This document shows, one piece after another, positions 1 through 6,474 of a stretch of DNA of 10,316 nucleotides. Position numbers and translations under genes: made by a program. This DNA is from Flavobacteriaceae bacterium (GTDB taxonomy: Bacteria > Bacteroidota > Bacteroidia > Flavobacteriales > Flavobacteriaceae): positions 1 through 10,316 of the forward strand of contig NZQO01000090.1 of the NCBI GenBank assembly GCA_002693605.1, in the 5' to 3' direction. The notes beneath the pieces are model-generated. The model worked only from the letters and a program-made list of their open reading frames with translations. It ran no database searches and was not told the origin of the DNA. Position 1 is the stretch's first letter, and each line of letters begins with the position of its first letter.

Positions 1-657
1 CGCCTTGGCAATAACGCTTTCAATACGCGTGCTATTGGCGGTAATTACAGTGTCAAAGTGAGGTTTTGCGGCTGCTGCCGTAGTTTTGCCAATGCATACG
101 GCCTTGGTTTCTCTATATTTTGACGCGTTCGCATTTATAAAACTTTCTACACCACTGGGACTGAAAAACAGAATTCCATCGAAATTTTGGTGAAATTGCC
201 TAAATTTTAGGCTGGTTTCGTATGTTTTTATTTCGAAAAGTGAAATTCCTGCCTCCTTTAGGGTTTCGGGAATAACATCCCTTCTTTTATTTCCGCAGAA
301 GAAATGAAATTCTTCGCTTTTGTGGTTTTTTACAATAAAATTGGCCAATTCATCCCCATAATTGGCAGTTTTGACTATTTTCTGACCTTTTTTCCGAAGC
401 AGTTCGCTAGTTCTTTCACCCACACAAAAAATAGAAGTAAGACTGCCTTTCGAAGTTTGAAGCGTAACATCCTCATCTGGAAAAACAGCATTTACGGCAT
501 TTTTACTCGAAAAAATGGCGTTTTCAACCGTTTTGGGCATCGAAAATGGAATATTTTCGGTTTTTAAGGCATTATATTCAATAAGGGCAATCCCTGCGTT
601 CAATATCAGGTCTTTTTGGTTTATTTTCAATTTCTTGGTAGAAAGCAGGCGCGCCAT
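1..657 (-). CDS. hemD: Uroporphyrinogen-III synthase, 3' end beyond left edge
   Basis: HemD closes and inverts ring D of the linear tetrapyrrole hydroxymethylbilane to give uroporphyrinogen III, in the cytoplasm. The frame starts at an ATG at 657-655 and stays open for 219 codons to base 1, so no stop is seen. The N-terminus MARLLSTKKLKINQKDLILN fits flavobacterial HemD proteins. Later landmarks are FCVGERTSELL (about residue 80), HFFCGNKRRDVIPE (about 120), ILFFSPSGVESF (about 160) and CIGKTTAAAAK (about 185), the last two being the most conserved blocks of the family. HemD proteins are usually about 215-250 residues, so little is missing. The ATG lies 2 bases after the hemC TAG, so the two are surely co-transcribed and probably translationally coupled. 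By eye the gene is more AT-rich than hemC. HemD diverges fast in sequence; the call rests on these motifs plus gene order. Confidence 0.88.
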   Translation of the reverse strand, partial: MARLLSTKKLKINQKDLILNAGIALIEYNALKTENIPFSMPKTVENAIFSSKNAVNAVFPDEDVTLQTSKGSLTSIFCVGERTSELLRKKGQKIVKTANYGDELANFIVKNHKSEEFHFFCGNKRRDVIPETLKEAGISLFEIKTYETSLKFRQFHQNFDGILFFSPSGVESFINANASKYRETKAVCIGKTTAAAAKPHFDTVITANSTRIESVIAKA

Positions 658-659
658 CC

Positions 660-1574
660 CTATTTTTTCATTTGTGATTTAATGTCGGCCATTAGCTCGG
701 TTCCGCCATTGGCGAGAATTTCCTCGCCGGCCTTTTTCCCAAAACCGCTATATTCTGAAACGGGGATGGAATTTGCCACTTCCAGCTTGGTTTTTCCGTC
801 TAATGAAAAGAGACATCCCTTAAATTTGATCGCGTTACCAACTATTTGTGCGAGGGCTCCAATGGGTGCTGTACAGCCCCCTTCCAGGGTGCGGAGGAAT
901 TGCCTCTCTATATGGGTGCAGATATCCGATGGTTTATGGTTTAGCTGCGCAGTTGCCTCTACGCAAAAGTCATCCCGCTCTAGGGCGACCACGACCATTG
1001 CGCCCTGTGCGGGGGCGGGCACCATCCAGTCCAGTATTTCGAAGGTTTCGGGAAGGACATTTATGCGCTTCAGCCCTGCCTTTGCGAAAATGGCACCCGC
1101 CCATTCGTTCTCCTCTAATTTTTGAAGTCTCGTGTTTACGTTTCCGCGCAAATCAACTACGCGGTGGTGTGGGTACCGGTGCAGCCACTGGGCCTTGCGG
1201 CGCAAGCTTCCCGTGGCAATGGTGCAAGGATCTATCGGGTTGAATGCATTTTTAGTGACAAGTATATCTTCGGAAGTGGCACGCTCCAAAACGGCTGTTT
1301 GCACGATTCCCTTGGGAAGTCGCGTGGGCACATCCTTCATGCTGTGTACTGCGATATCTACCGAGCCGTTGAGCATGGCAATATCTAGGGTTTTGGTAAA
1401 AATTCCGGTAATACCGAGTTCGTACAAGGGTTTATCCAGCAATAAATCGCCAGTAGCCTTGACGGGAACGAGCGTTGTACTGTATCCCAGGGTTTCCAGG
1501 TGTGTCTGTACGGTCTTTGCCTGCCACAGCGCGAGTTCGCTGTCCCTCGTTCCAATGCGTATGGTCTTACTCAC
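660..1574 (-). CDS. hemC: Hydroxymethylbilane synthase (porphobilinogen deaminase), GTG start
   Basis: HemC polymerises four porphobilinogens into hydroxymethylbilane using a covalently bound dipyrromethane cofactor; it is cytoplasmic. The product is 304 residues, normal for the family (about 300-315). Visible landmarks are IRIGTRDSELALWQA at the N-terminus, HSMKDVPT with catalytic Asp81, GSLRRKAQW with substrate-binding Arg125/Arg126, DLRGNVNTRL around 141-150, PAPAQGA around 186-192, and EGGCTAPIGA with cofactor-attaching Cys234. I chose the GTG at 1574-1572 because the protein then begins MSKTIRIGTR, as HemC proteins do. An in-frame ATG at 1637 would add 21 residues that lie entirely over hemA coding sequence. 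With the GTG start the gene overlaps the end of hemA by 8 bases, which suggests translational coupling. hemD follows 2 bases after the stop. Confidence 0.97.
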   Translation of the reverse strand: MSKTIRIGTRDSELALWQAKTVQTHLETLGYSTTLVPVKATGDLLLDKPLYELGITGIFTKTLDIAMLNGSVDIAVHSMKDVPTRLPKGIVQTAVLERATSEDILVTKNAFNPIDPCTIATGSLRRKAQWLHRYPHHRVVDLRGNVNTRLQKLEENEWAGAIFAKAGLKRINVLPETFEILDWMVPAPAQGAMVVVALERDDFCVEATAQLNHKPSDICTHIERQFLRTLEGGCTAPIGALAQIVGNAIKFKGCLFSLDGKTKLEVANSIPVSEYSGFGKKAGEEILANGGTELMADIKSQMKK

Positions 1575-2838
1575 TTTTGGAAGTTTCAAGTTGAAACATC
1601 TTTTCAAGCAATTCCAGGTGCAATTCCGTACTGCCATTGGCCTGTTTCAAATGATTTACGACCTGGGTGGTTATTTTATGGATGATGCGATCGCTCAATA
1701 TCTCTGCCTGTTCCTCGTTGAAATCGGTCAACTTTTTGCGATGGTAGTCAATTTCGCCTGATTTTATTTCTGAAAGTTTTGCCTTTAGCGCTTTTACCGT
1801 TGGTACAAAATGGCGATGCTGCGCCCAATTGTTGAATTCCTCTTCCACCTCGGCGATAATGGCCTTTGCCATAGGTAGGTGTTCTGCACGCTGTTCGAGG
1901 GTCTGGTTGGTTACCGATGACAGTTCATCTAAATGAACCAAGGTAACGAATGGATTTTCCCTCACATCGTCCGACACGTTCTTCGGAATGGAAAGGTCGA
2001 GTACGAGCAAGGGTTTTTTAAGAAACAAGAGTTCCTTCGAAATCGTTGGCTGCTGTGCGCCCGTCGCAACGATCAGGACATCTGTTTGTGCTATTTCCGA
2101 CTGTATGTCGGCATAATCCTTTACCAAGAGGTTGAATTTTCCAGCGACTTTCTCGGCCGTGGCCTTGGTGCGGTTTATCAGGGTAATATGTTCGTTCTTG
2201 GTGTGCTTAATGAGATTTTCACAAGTATTTCGGCCAATCTTGCCAGTACCGAAGAGCAGGATATTTTTTTGCGAAACGTAAGGAACGTGCGCCATAATAT
2301 ATTGTACGGCGGCAAAACTTACCGACGTGGCACCGGTCGAGATGTCGGTCTCGTTCTTAATACGCTTGCTCGCCTGAATCACCGCATTGGCCAAGCGTTC
2401 CATATAGGCGTTGAGCATGCCCATTTTCTTGGAGCGGCGAAAGCCGTTTCGCAGTTGGCTAATAATTTCGAAATCACCCAATATTTGGCTATCAAGGCCG
2501 GTCGCCACCTGAAAGAGATGGGAGACGGCGGCGGTATTTTTATGGATATAGGCTACCTTCTCAAACTCCTCGACCGTGCCGTGGGTATGTTCGCACAGTA
2601 GCTTGATAAGCTGAAAGGGATGCTTTGCCACACCGTACATCTCGGTGCGGTTGCAGGTAGAGATAACCGATAGTGACGGAATGCCCTCACGCTTTGCCGC
2701 ATCGAGTATGTGCTGCTGCGCGGTCTCGCTTATGCTAAAGTGCCCGCGAATTTCCGCATCGGCCTTTTTATAGTTTAAGCCTATGGCGTAGAATGTTCCG
2801 TCCAATGGGGTATGGGGTATTTGGTTTGAATGATTCAT
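1567..2838 (-). CDS. hemA: Glutamyl-tRNA reductase, first gene of haem operon
   Basis: HemA reduces glutamyl-tRNA(Glu) with NADPH to glutamate-1-semialdehyde, the first committed step of the C5 route to 5-aminolevulinate. The 423-residue length is typical. In order: N-terminal catalytic domain with YAIGLNYKKA (about 18-27) and STCNRTEMY, where Cys62 is the thioester nucleophile; the GLDSQILGDFEI block (114-125); the Rossmann NADPH-binding motif LLFGTGKIGRN (194-204) followed by INRTKATAEK; and the C-terminal helical dimerisation region with LSDRIIHKITTQVVNHLK. Family members more often read GEPQI than GDFEI, a mild variation. The gene starts at 2838, only 12 bases beyond a match to the Bacteroidota -7 element, so its leader should be very short. 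It leads hemC and hemD and is divergent from an AraC-family regulator, which may control it. Confidence 0.97.
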   Translation of the reverse strand: MNHSNQIPHTPLDGTFYAIGLNYKKADAEIRGHFSISETAQQHILDAAKREGIPSLSVISTCNRTEMYGVAKHPFQLIKLLCEHTHGTVEEFEKVAYIHKNTAAVSHLFQVATGLDSQILGDFEIISQLRNGFRRSKKMGMLNAYMERLANAVIQASKRIKNETDISTGATSVSFAAVQYIMAHVPYVSQKNILLFGTGKIGRNTCENLIKHTKNEHITLINRTKATAEKVAGKFNLLVKDYADIQSEIAQTDVLIVATGAQQPTISKELLFLKKPLLVLDLSIPKNVSDDVRENPFVTLVHLDELSSVTNQTLEQRAEHLPMAKAIIAEVEEEFNNWAQHRHFVPTVKALKAKLSEIKSGEIDYHRKKLTDFNEEQAEILSDRIIHKITTQVVNHLKQANGSTELHLELLEKMFQLETSKSE

Positions 2839-2850
2839 TTACAGACGAGA

Positions 2851-2858
2851 CAAAAGTA
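2851..2858 (-). promoter_or_regulatory. Probable -7 promoter element for hemACD
   Basis: On the minus strand this reads TACTTTTG, an exact match to the TAnnTTTG -7 consensus known for Bacteroidota. It lies 12 bases before the hemA ATG, giving a predicted leader of only a few bases. I do not see a TTTG or TTG at the expected -33 distance (around 2877-2882), so the promoter may be weak or activator-dependent. That would fit control by the neighbouring AraC-family protein, but this is inference. Confidence 0.45.
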
Positions 2859-2880
2859 TAGATTGTCTATTTTAAAAAAT

Positions 2881-2914
2881 AACGCTATCGGTATCAATTG
2901 TATCGAAGAGCGTT
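2881..2914. repeat. Inverted repeat and TATC repeats upstream of the hemA promoter
   Basis: AACGCT (2881-2886) is mirrored by AGCGTT (2909-2914) across 22 bases. Between and overlapping the arms are three close copies of TATC followed by G or A (starting at 2886, 2892 and 2901), two of them within GTATC direct repeats at 2891 and 2900. The block lies immediately upstream of where the hemA -33 element should be, where an activator would bind. It is outside the predicted hemA transcript, so a role as DNA is more likely than as RNA. Function is not established. Confidence 0.3.
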
Positions 2915-2991
2915 AAAAACGGTCTAAAAATGACATTTATCATATAATTGCCCTAATTTAGCTACTTGTGAGATGGTAAATGAGCCGTTAG

Positions 2992-3008
2992 TTTAGAACA
3001 ATTCTAAA
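2992..3008. promoter_or_regulatory. Perfect 7-3-7 palindrome, candidate operator before the AraC-family gene
   Basis: TTTAGAA-CAA-TTCTAAA is a perfect 7-base inverted repeat with a 3-base spacer. It ends 20 bases before the regulator ATG at 3029, in the only long non-coding stretch of the divergent region. The size and symmetry suit a dimeric repressor or a Fur-superfamily-like protein, and the position suits occlusion of the regulator's transcription start. AraC-family proteins more often bind direct repeats, so a different protein may be the ligand. I see no convincing TAnnTTTG promoter for the regulator; TAATTTAG at 2954 and TACTTGTG at 2963 are one-mismatch candidates. Confidence 0.4.
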
Positions 3009-3028
3009 TAATCGATAAAAATTAGAGT

Positions 3029-3919
3029 ATGATTTCCGAAGAAAATGTCGCTGAAGGTTTTTATGGTGAAACCACGGTTTCCGTTGGGTTCCTAATTTTG
3101 AAATTCAACAATGAAACCGATGATACACAGCACTATAAACGCGAAATTGGGAGTGCCTTCCTACAGTTTCATTTTTGCGTAAAGGGGTCGGTAACGTTTG
3201 TGTTCAACGATGGCAACTATTTGTTGCCTTTGCGTGAGGAAAACTCGCTGCTATTGTACAACCCCGAAAAGGAATTGCCCTTACACCTTAGCGTTCCGGC
3301 GCAATCGTGGGTGCTTTCGGTGCTCATATCTATCGAGAAATTCCACGCGCTGTTCTCTTCCGAAGCGAATTATATTACCTTTTTGAGCGATGAGAATAAG
3401 GACCGGAAATATTATAAGGACGCGCCCATTTCGCCATCGATGGCAATTGTGCTAAATCAGTTGATGAACTACAATCTCCATCCATCGGTTAAGGCCCTAT
3501 ACTTTAAGGGGAAGGCATATGAATTGCTGAGCCTCTATTTCAATAGACCGGCCGATATGGACGTGGAGCAATGCCCTTTTCTGGCCGATGAGGACAATGT
3601 CGCGAAGCTAAAAAGGGCGAAGCAGATTATTATCGCGAGGATGGCCGAGCCGCCTACGCTGCAGGAACTGGCCGACGAAATCAACCTTCCGCTAAACCGG
3701 TTGAAGGAAGGATTCAAGCAGGTATATGGTGATAGCGTTTTTAGCTTCTTGTTCGACTATAAAATGGAGGTTGCCCGGCAATTGTTGGCCACCGGCGCGC
3801 ACAATGTTAATGAGGTGGGTCTTAAGGTAGGGTATAGCACGGCAAGTCATTTTATAGCCGCTTTCAAGAAAAAATTTGGCACCACCCCCAAAAAATACCT
3901 AATGAGCCTTTCGGCATAG
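3029..3919 (+). CDS. AraC-family transcriptional regulator, PchR-like
   Basis: A 296-residue regulator. The N-terminal ligand-sensing part (about 1-175) is rich in short beta-type stretches, including FLQFHFCVKGSVTFVFNDG (44-62), followed by a helical linker containing KALYFKGKAYELLSLYF (155-171). The C-terminal DNA-binding domain has two helix-turn-helix units: TLQELADEINLPLNRLKEGF (210-229) and NVNEVGLKVGYSTASHFIAA (259-278), then FKKKFGTTPKKYL, the classical AraC ending. The linker and the LNRLKEGFKQVYGDSVF segment resemble PchR, the ferric-pyochelin-responsive member of the family. Its place between divergent hemACD and downstream hemH suggests that it senses iron, haem or a porphyrin and controls haem genes. 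Family assignment is firm; ligand and targets are inferred. The ATG at 3029 has no good Shine-Dalgarno site, which is usual in Bacteroidota. Confidence 0.93.
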   Translation: MISEENVAEGFYGETTVSVGFLILKFNNETDDTQHYKREIGSAFLQFHFCVKGSVTFVFNDGNYLLPLREENSLLLYNPEKELPLHLSVPAQSWVLSVLISIEKFHALFSSEANYITFLSDENKDRKYYKDAPISPSMAIVLNQLMNYNLHPSVKALYFKGKAYELLSLYFNRPADMDVEQCPFLADEDNVAKLKRAKQIIIARMAEPPTLQELADEINLPLNRLKEGFKQVYGDSVFSFLFDYKMEVARQLLATGAHNVNEVGLKVGYSTASHFIAAFKKKFGTTPKKYLMSLSA

Positions 3920-3950
3920 GGCTTTCTTATAATACGATTGAGTTTTGTTC

Positions 3951-3967
3951 GGCTCTGTCTTTGAGCC
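3951..3967 (+). terminator. Weak hairpin after the AraC-family gene, overlapping the hemH -33 element
   Basis: GGCTC (3951-3955) pairs with GAGCC (3963-3967) over a 7-base loop, followed by TTCTTTTT. The 5-base GC-rich stem and T-rich tail are compatible with a weak intrinsic terminator for the regulator transcript. The TTTG of the proposed hemH promoter (3960-3963) lies in the loop and start of the right arm. The stem is short, so termination is uncertain. Confidence 0.3.
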
Positions 3968-3991
3968 TTCTTTTTAAAAGCGGTATTTTTG
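3960..3991 (+). promoter_or_regulatory. Bacteroidota-type promoter of hemH
   Basis: TTTG at 3960-3963 and TATTTTTG at 3984-3991 match the -33 (TTTG) and -7 (TAnnTTTG) elements of Bacteroidota housekeeping promoters, with 20 bases between them, within the accepted range. The -7 element lies 20 bases before the hemH ATG at 4012, predicting a leader of roughly 12-16 bases. This supports independent transcription of hemH and the transporter that follows it, and argues against a hemH start upstream of 4012. Confidence 0.65.
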
Positions 3992-4011
3992 CGCACATAA
4001 ACACGCGCGCT

Positions 4012-5052
4012 ATGAAAAAAGGAGTCCTTCTGGTTAACTTGGGAAGCCCCGACAGCACCTCTCCAAAAGATGTTAAGAAATACCTGGATGAATTTTTGAT
4101 GGACCCACGGGTAATCGATGTGCCCTATTGGCTTCGCACATTCTTGGTGCGCGGAATTATCCTGAATACCCGCCCGAAAAAATCGGCAGCGGCATACGAG
4201 AAAATTTGGTGGGAGGAAGGATCGCCCCTCATCGTTATTTCAGAGCGGCTTCAGGAGAAAATTCAGGAAAAGGTAACGGTTCCCGTGGCATTGGCAATGC
4301 GCTACGGAAGTATGACGCTACGGAAAGGGCTTCAGCAATTGGTAGACCAACAGGTGGATGAGGTATTGCTCATGCCGCTGTACCCCCAGTTTGCAATGGC
4401 CACGACCGAAACGATTACGGTAAAGGTAGCCGAACTGCAGGAGCAGTTCTTTCCGCAGTTGAAAATTACGTCCCTTCCGGCTTTTTACGACCGGCCAGAT
4501 TATATTGAGGTGCTTTCCCAGAGCATTTCAGAAAGCATTCAGAACCTAGACTACGAACATTTACTGTTTAGTTACCACGGGGTGCCGGAGCGGCACATTC
4601 GGAAAAGCGACATTACCAACGGACACTGTAAGATAGACGGGCAATGCTGTATAACGCCCTCTCCGGCTCACCAGTTTTGCTATCGCCACCAATGCTATGA
4701 AACGACGCGACTCGTAGCCGAGAAATTACAATTGAAGGAAAATACCTATTCAACGTCATTCCAATCACGATTGGGCTTCGACCCATGGCTACAGCCCTAT
4801 ACCGACCGTAGCATTGAGCGCCTGGGGAAGGCGGGTATCAAGAAAATGGCCATCGTAACCCCTGCCTTCGTGAGCGACTGTCTTGAGACCTTGGAAGAAA
4901 TTGCCATGGAAGGCGAGGAAATTTTCCACGAAAGTGGCGGCAGCGAGTTTACCACAATACCCTGTCTAAACGATCGGGATGATTTTGTGCAGATTTTGGT
5001 GAATTGGATCGAAAAATGGCGCATCGTTGATCTTGATAAAGCCATTGCTTAA
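4012..5052 (+). CDS. hemH: Ferrochelatase
   Basis: HemH inserts ferrous iron into protoporphyrin IX to make protohaem. The product is 346 residues. Motifs in order: GVLLVNLGSPDS (4-15), AMRYGSM (95-101), MPLYPQFAMATT (121-132), FSYHGVPERHIRK with active-site His189, YSTSFQSRLGFDPWL (246-260) and TPAFVSDCLETLEEI with Glu292, the usual second active-site residue. Between 206 and 228 lie five cysteines (206, 212, 213, 223, 228) in HCKIDGQCC...CYRHQC; internal cysteines in this region are known from [2Fe-2S]-containing microbial ferrochelatases. The ATG at 4012 is chosen because the protein then begins MKKGVLLVNLGSP as the family does. A TTG at 3961 in the same frame would add 17 residues lying over the promoter. 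The stop overlaps the next gene's ATG by one base. Confidence 0.97.
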   Translation: MKKGVLLVNLGSPDSTSPKDVKKYLDEFLMDPRVIDVPYWLRTFLVRGIILNTRPKKSAAAYEKIWWEEGSPLIVISERLQEKIQEKVTVPVALAMRYGSMTLRKGLQQLVDQQVDEVLLMPLYPQFAMATTETITVKVAELQEQFFPQLKITSLPAFYDRPDYIEVLSQSISESIQNLDYEHLLFSYHGVPERHIRKSDITNGHCKIDGQCCITPSPAHQFCYRHQCYETTRLVAEKLQLKENTYSTSFQSRLGFDPWLQPYTDRSIERLGKAGIKKMAIVTPAFVSDCLETLEEIAMEGEEIFHESGGSEFTTIPCLNDRDDFVQILVNWIEKWRIVDLDKAIA

Positions 5053-6434
5053 TGGCAAAAACCAATCGATCGGCTTCCCTGGGCACGCGACCCATAAATA
5101 AATTGCTTATCCAACAGGCGGTGCCCGCCTCGATTGGAATCTTGGTCATGTCCCTCAACATGATCGTCGACACCATTTTCGTAGGACGGTGGATTGGCCC
5201 GTTGGCCATTTCGGCAATTACGGTGGTCATCCCCGTAACCTTTTTCATAGGTGCCATTGGTCTCGCTGTGGGAATTGGCGGGAGCTCGGTGCTCTCGCGT
5301 GCCCTTGGGGCGGGCGACGACGCCAAGGCGGTGAAAGTTTTCGGAAATCAAATAACGCTTACGTTGCTTACCTCGGGCCTATTGGCCGCGCTGGGACTGC
5401 TGTTCCAAGATTATTTAATTGAATTTTTCGGGGCCGACGAGTCGTTTAAGGATTTGGCACTGCTGTACTATAGAATTGTGCTGTACGGTATCGTCATGCT
5501 CGCTATGTGCATGATGGGCAACAATGTTATTCGCGCCGAGGGAAAGCCGAAATTCGCAATGTACGCCATGATGCTGCCCGCGGTGGGGAATATCTTTATG
5601 GACTACTTGCTCATAAGCGTTTTTGATTTTGGGATGCACGGTGCCGCGTGGGCTACCTTTATAAGTTATGCCATTTGCTTTCTCTTCATTATCTGGTTTT
5701 TTATCGCAAAAAGCGAATTGCGCATTACGGCGCGGTGCTTGCGCCTTCAACGGAATATCGTTTCGGAAATTAGCAGTCTCAGTTCGGTTACGTTGGCGCG
5801 GCAGGGCGTTATCAGCATTTTTACCATATTGATCAATAACGTGCTTATCGATACGGGCGATGCGCTAGATGTTGCCACATATGGTATTATTAGCCGCATG
5901 CTCATGTTCGCGCTTTTTCCCGTTATTGGCGTAAATCAGGGCTTTTTGCCCATCGCCGGCTACAATTATGGCGCCGAACAGTACCAGCGTGTGCGAAAGA
6001 GTATCAATATCTCTATTTTATATTCCGGCGGATTGGCAGTCTTGATTTTTATCGTCATTATGCTCTTTCCTTCAGAAATCGTCTCCATTTTTGTTAGCAG
6101 TCGTGAAGGCCTCGATGCCGAGACCGTGGCCAACAACGCCGAGATCTTGGAACGTACCCCATCGGCCCTTCGCTGGGTTTTCGCGGCCACGCCCGTAATT
6201 GCGGTGCAGTTGATAGGTTCATCATATTTCCAGGCCATAGGCAAGGCGGTGCCCGCACTGTTGCTTAGCCTTACCAAGCAGGGATTCTTCTTGATTCCGC
6301 TAATATTGATTCTGCCTAAGTTCTACGGCGTATGGGGCGTGTGGATCTCGTTCCCCATTGCCGACGTGCTCTCTACCATCGTTACGGGGTATTACCTGAA
6401 TAGGGAGGTTAAAAGAACTTTGGCAAATCAGTAA
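5052..6434 (+). CDS. MATE-family multidrug/toxin efflux transporter
   Basis: A 460-residue inner-membrane transporter; MATE proteins are about 450-480 residues with 12 transmembrane helices and export organic substrates in exchange for Na+ or H+. The protein is hydrophobic throughout and shows the two-fold family plan: first half about 17-220 with VDTIFVGRWIGPLAISA (39-55) and NNVIRAEGKPKFAM (157-170), second half about 240-450 with GVNQGFLPIAGYNYGAE (293-309). NxxxRAxGxP and QGxxPxxGYNxGA are typical MATE signatures, closest in feel to the MepA/DinF-like branch. ATG overlaps the hemH stop (TAATG), so the two are co-transcribed and probably translationally coupled. Coupling to ferrochelatase raises the possibility that it exports a porphyrin, haem or a related toxic compound, but the sequence does not show the substrate. 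A charged loop rich in Glu and Asn around 350-370 separates two helices. Confidence 0.93.
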   Translation: MAKTNRSASLGTRPINKLLIQQAVPASIGILVMSLNMIVDTIFVGRWIGPLAISAITVVIPVTFFIGAIGLAVGIGGSSVLSRALGAGDDAKAVKVFGNQITLTLLTSGLLAALGLLFQDYLIEFFGADESFKDLALLYYRIVLYGIVMLAMCMMGNNVIRAEGKPKFAMYAMMLPAVGNIFMDYLLISVFDFGMHGAAWATFISYAICFLFIIWFFIAKSELRITARCLRLQRNIVSEISSLSSVTLARQGVISIFTILINNVLIDTGDALDVATYGIISRMLMFALFPVIGVNQGFLPIAGYNYGAEQYQRVRKSINISILYSGGLAVLIFIVIMLFPSEIVSIFVSSREGLDAETVANNAEILERTPSALRWVFAATPVIAVQLIGSSYFQAIGKAVPALLLSLTKQGFFLIPLILILPKFYGVWGVWISFPIADVLSTIVTGYYLNREVKRTLANQ

Positions 6435-6452
6435 AAAGATTTCATATCTTTA
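6419..6452 (+). promoter_or_regulatory. Candidate promoter for the T9SS cargo gene
   Basis: TTTG at 6419-6422, inside the end of the transporter gene, and TATCTTTA at 6445-6452 are separated by 22 bases. The first matches the -33 element; the second matches TAnnTTTG except for the final base. The -7 candidate is 22 bases before the ATG at 6475. A nearly identical TATCTTTA stands before the next gene (7610-7617), which slightly strengthens both. Read-through from hemH and the transporter is the alternative. Confidence 0.4.
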
Positions 6453-6474
6453 GACGGAACGAATCGAGGCCGTT

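Noticed and set aside
304..567. Plus-strand open frame of 87 codons
   Set aside because: It is antisense to hemD, whose minus-strand reading gives clear family motifs.
1575..1637. ATG at 1637 as hemC start
   Set aside because: The 21 added residues are an out-of-frame reading of hemA and are absent from HemC proteins, whose N-terminus fits the GTG at 1574.
616..1761. Plus-strand open frames of 88-209 codons opposite hemC and hemA
   Set aside because: They lie antisense to strongly conserved enzymes, have no recognisable domains or promoters, and overlap one another in different frames.
1933..2601. Plus-strand open frame of 222 codons opposite hemA
   Set aside because: It is entirely antisense to the conserved HemA reading frame, and its product shows no known motif.
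2954..2970. TAATTTAG and TACTTGTG as the -7 element of the AraC-family gene
   Set aside because: Each has one mismatch at an important position and neither has a TTG at an acceptable distance upstream, so I do not call a promoter.
3905..3923. AGCC...GGCT hairpin over the stop of the AraC-family gene
   Set aside because: The stem is only 4 bases with an 11-base loop; the repeat at 3951-3967 is the better terminator candidate.
3961..4011. TTG at 3961 as hemH start
   Set aside because: The extension covers a well-formed promoter and adds residues not typical of ferrochelatases.
6435..6451. AAAGAT-TTCAT-ATCTTT inverted repeat after the MATE gene
   Set aside because: A 6-base AT-rich stem is weak, no T-run follows, and it coincides with the -7 candidate; chance is a sufficient explanation.
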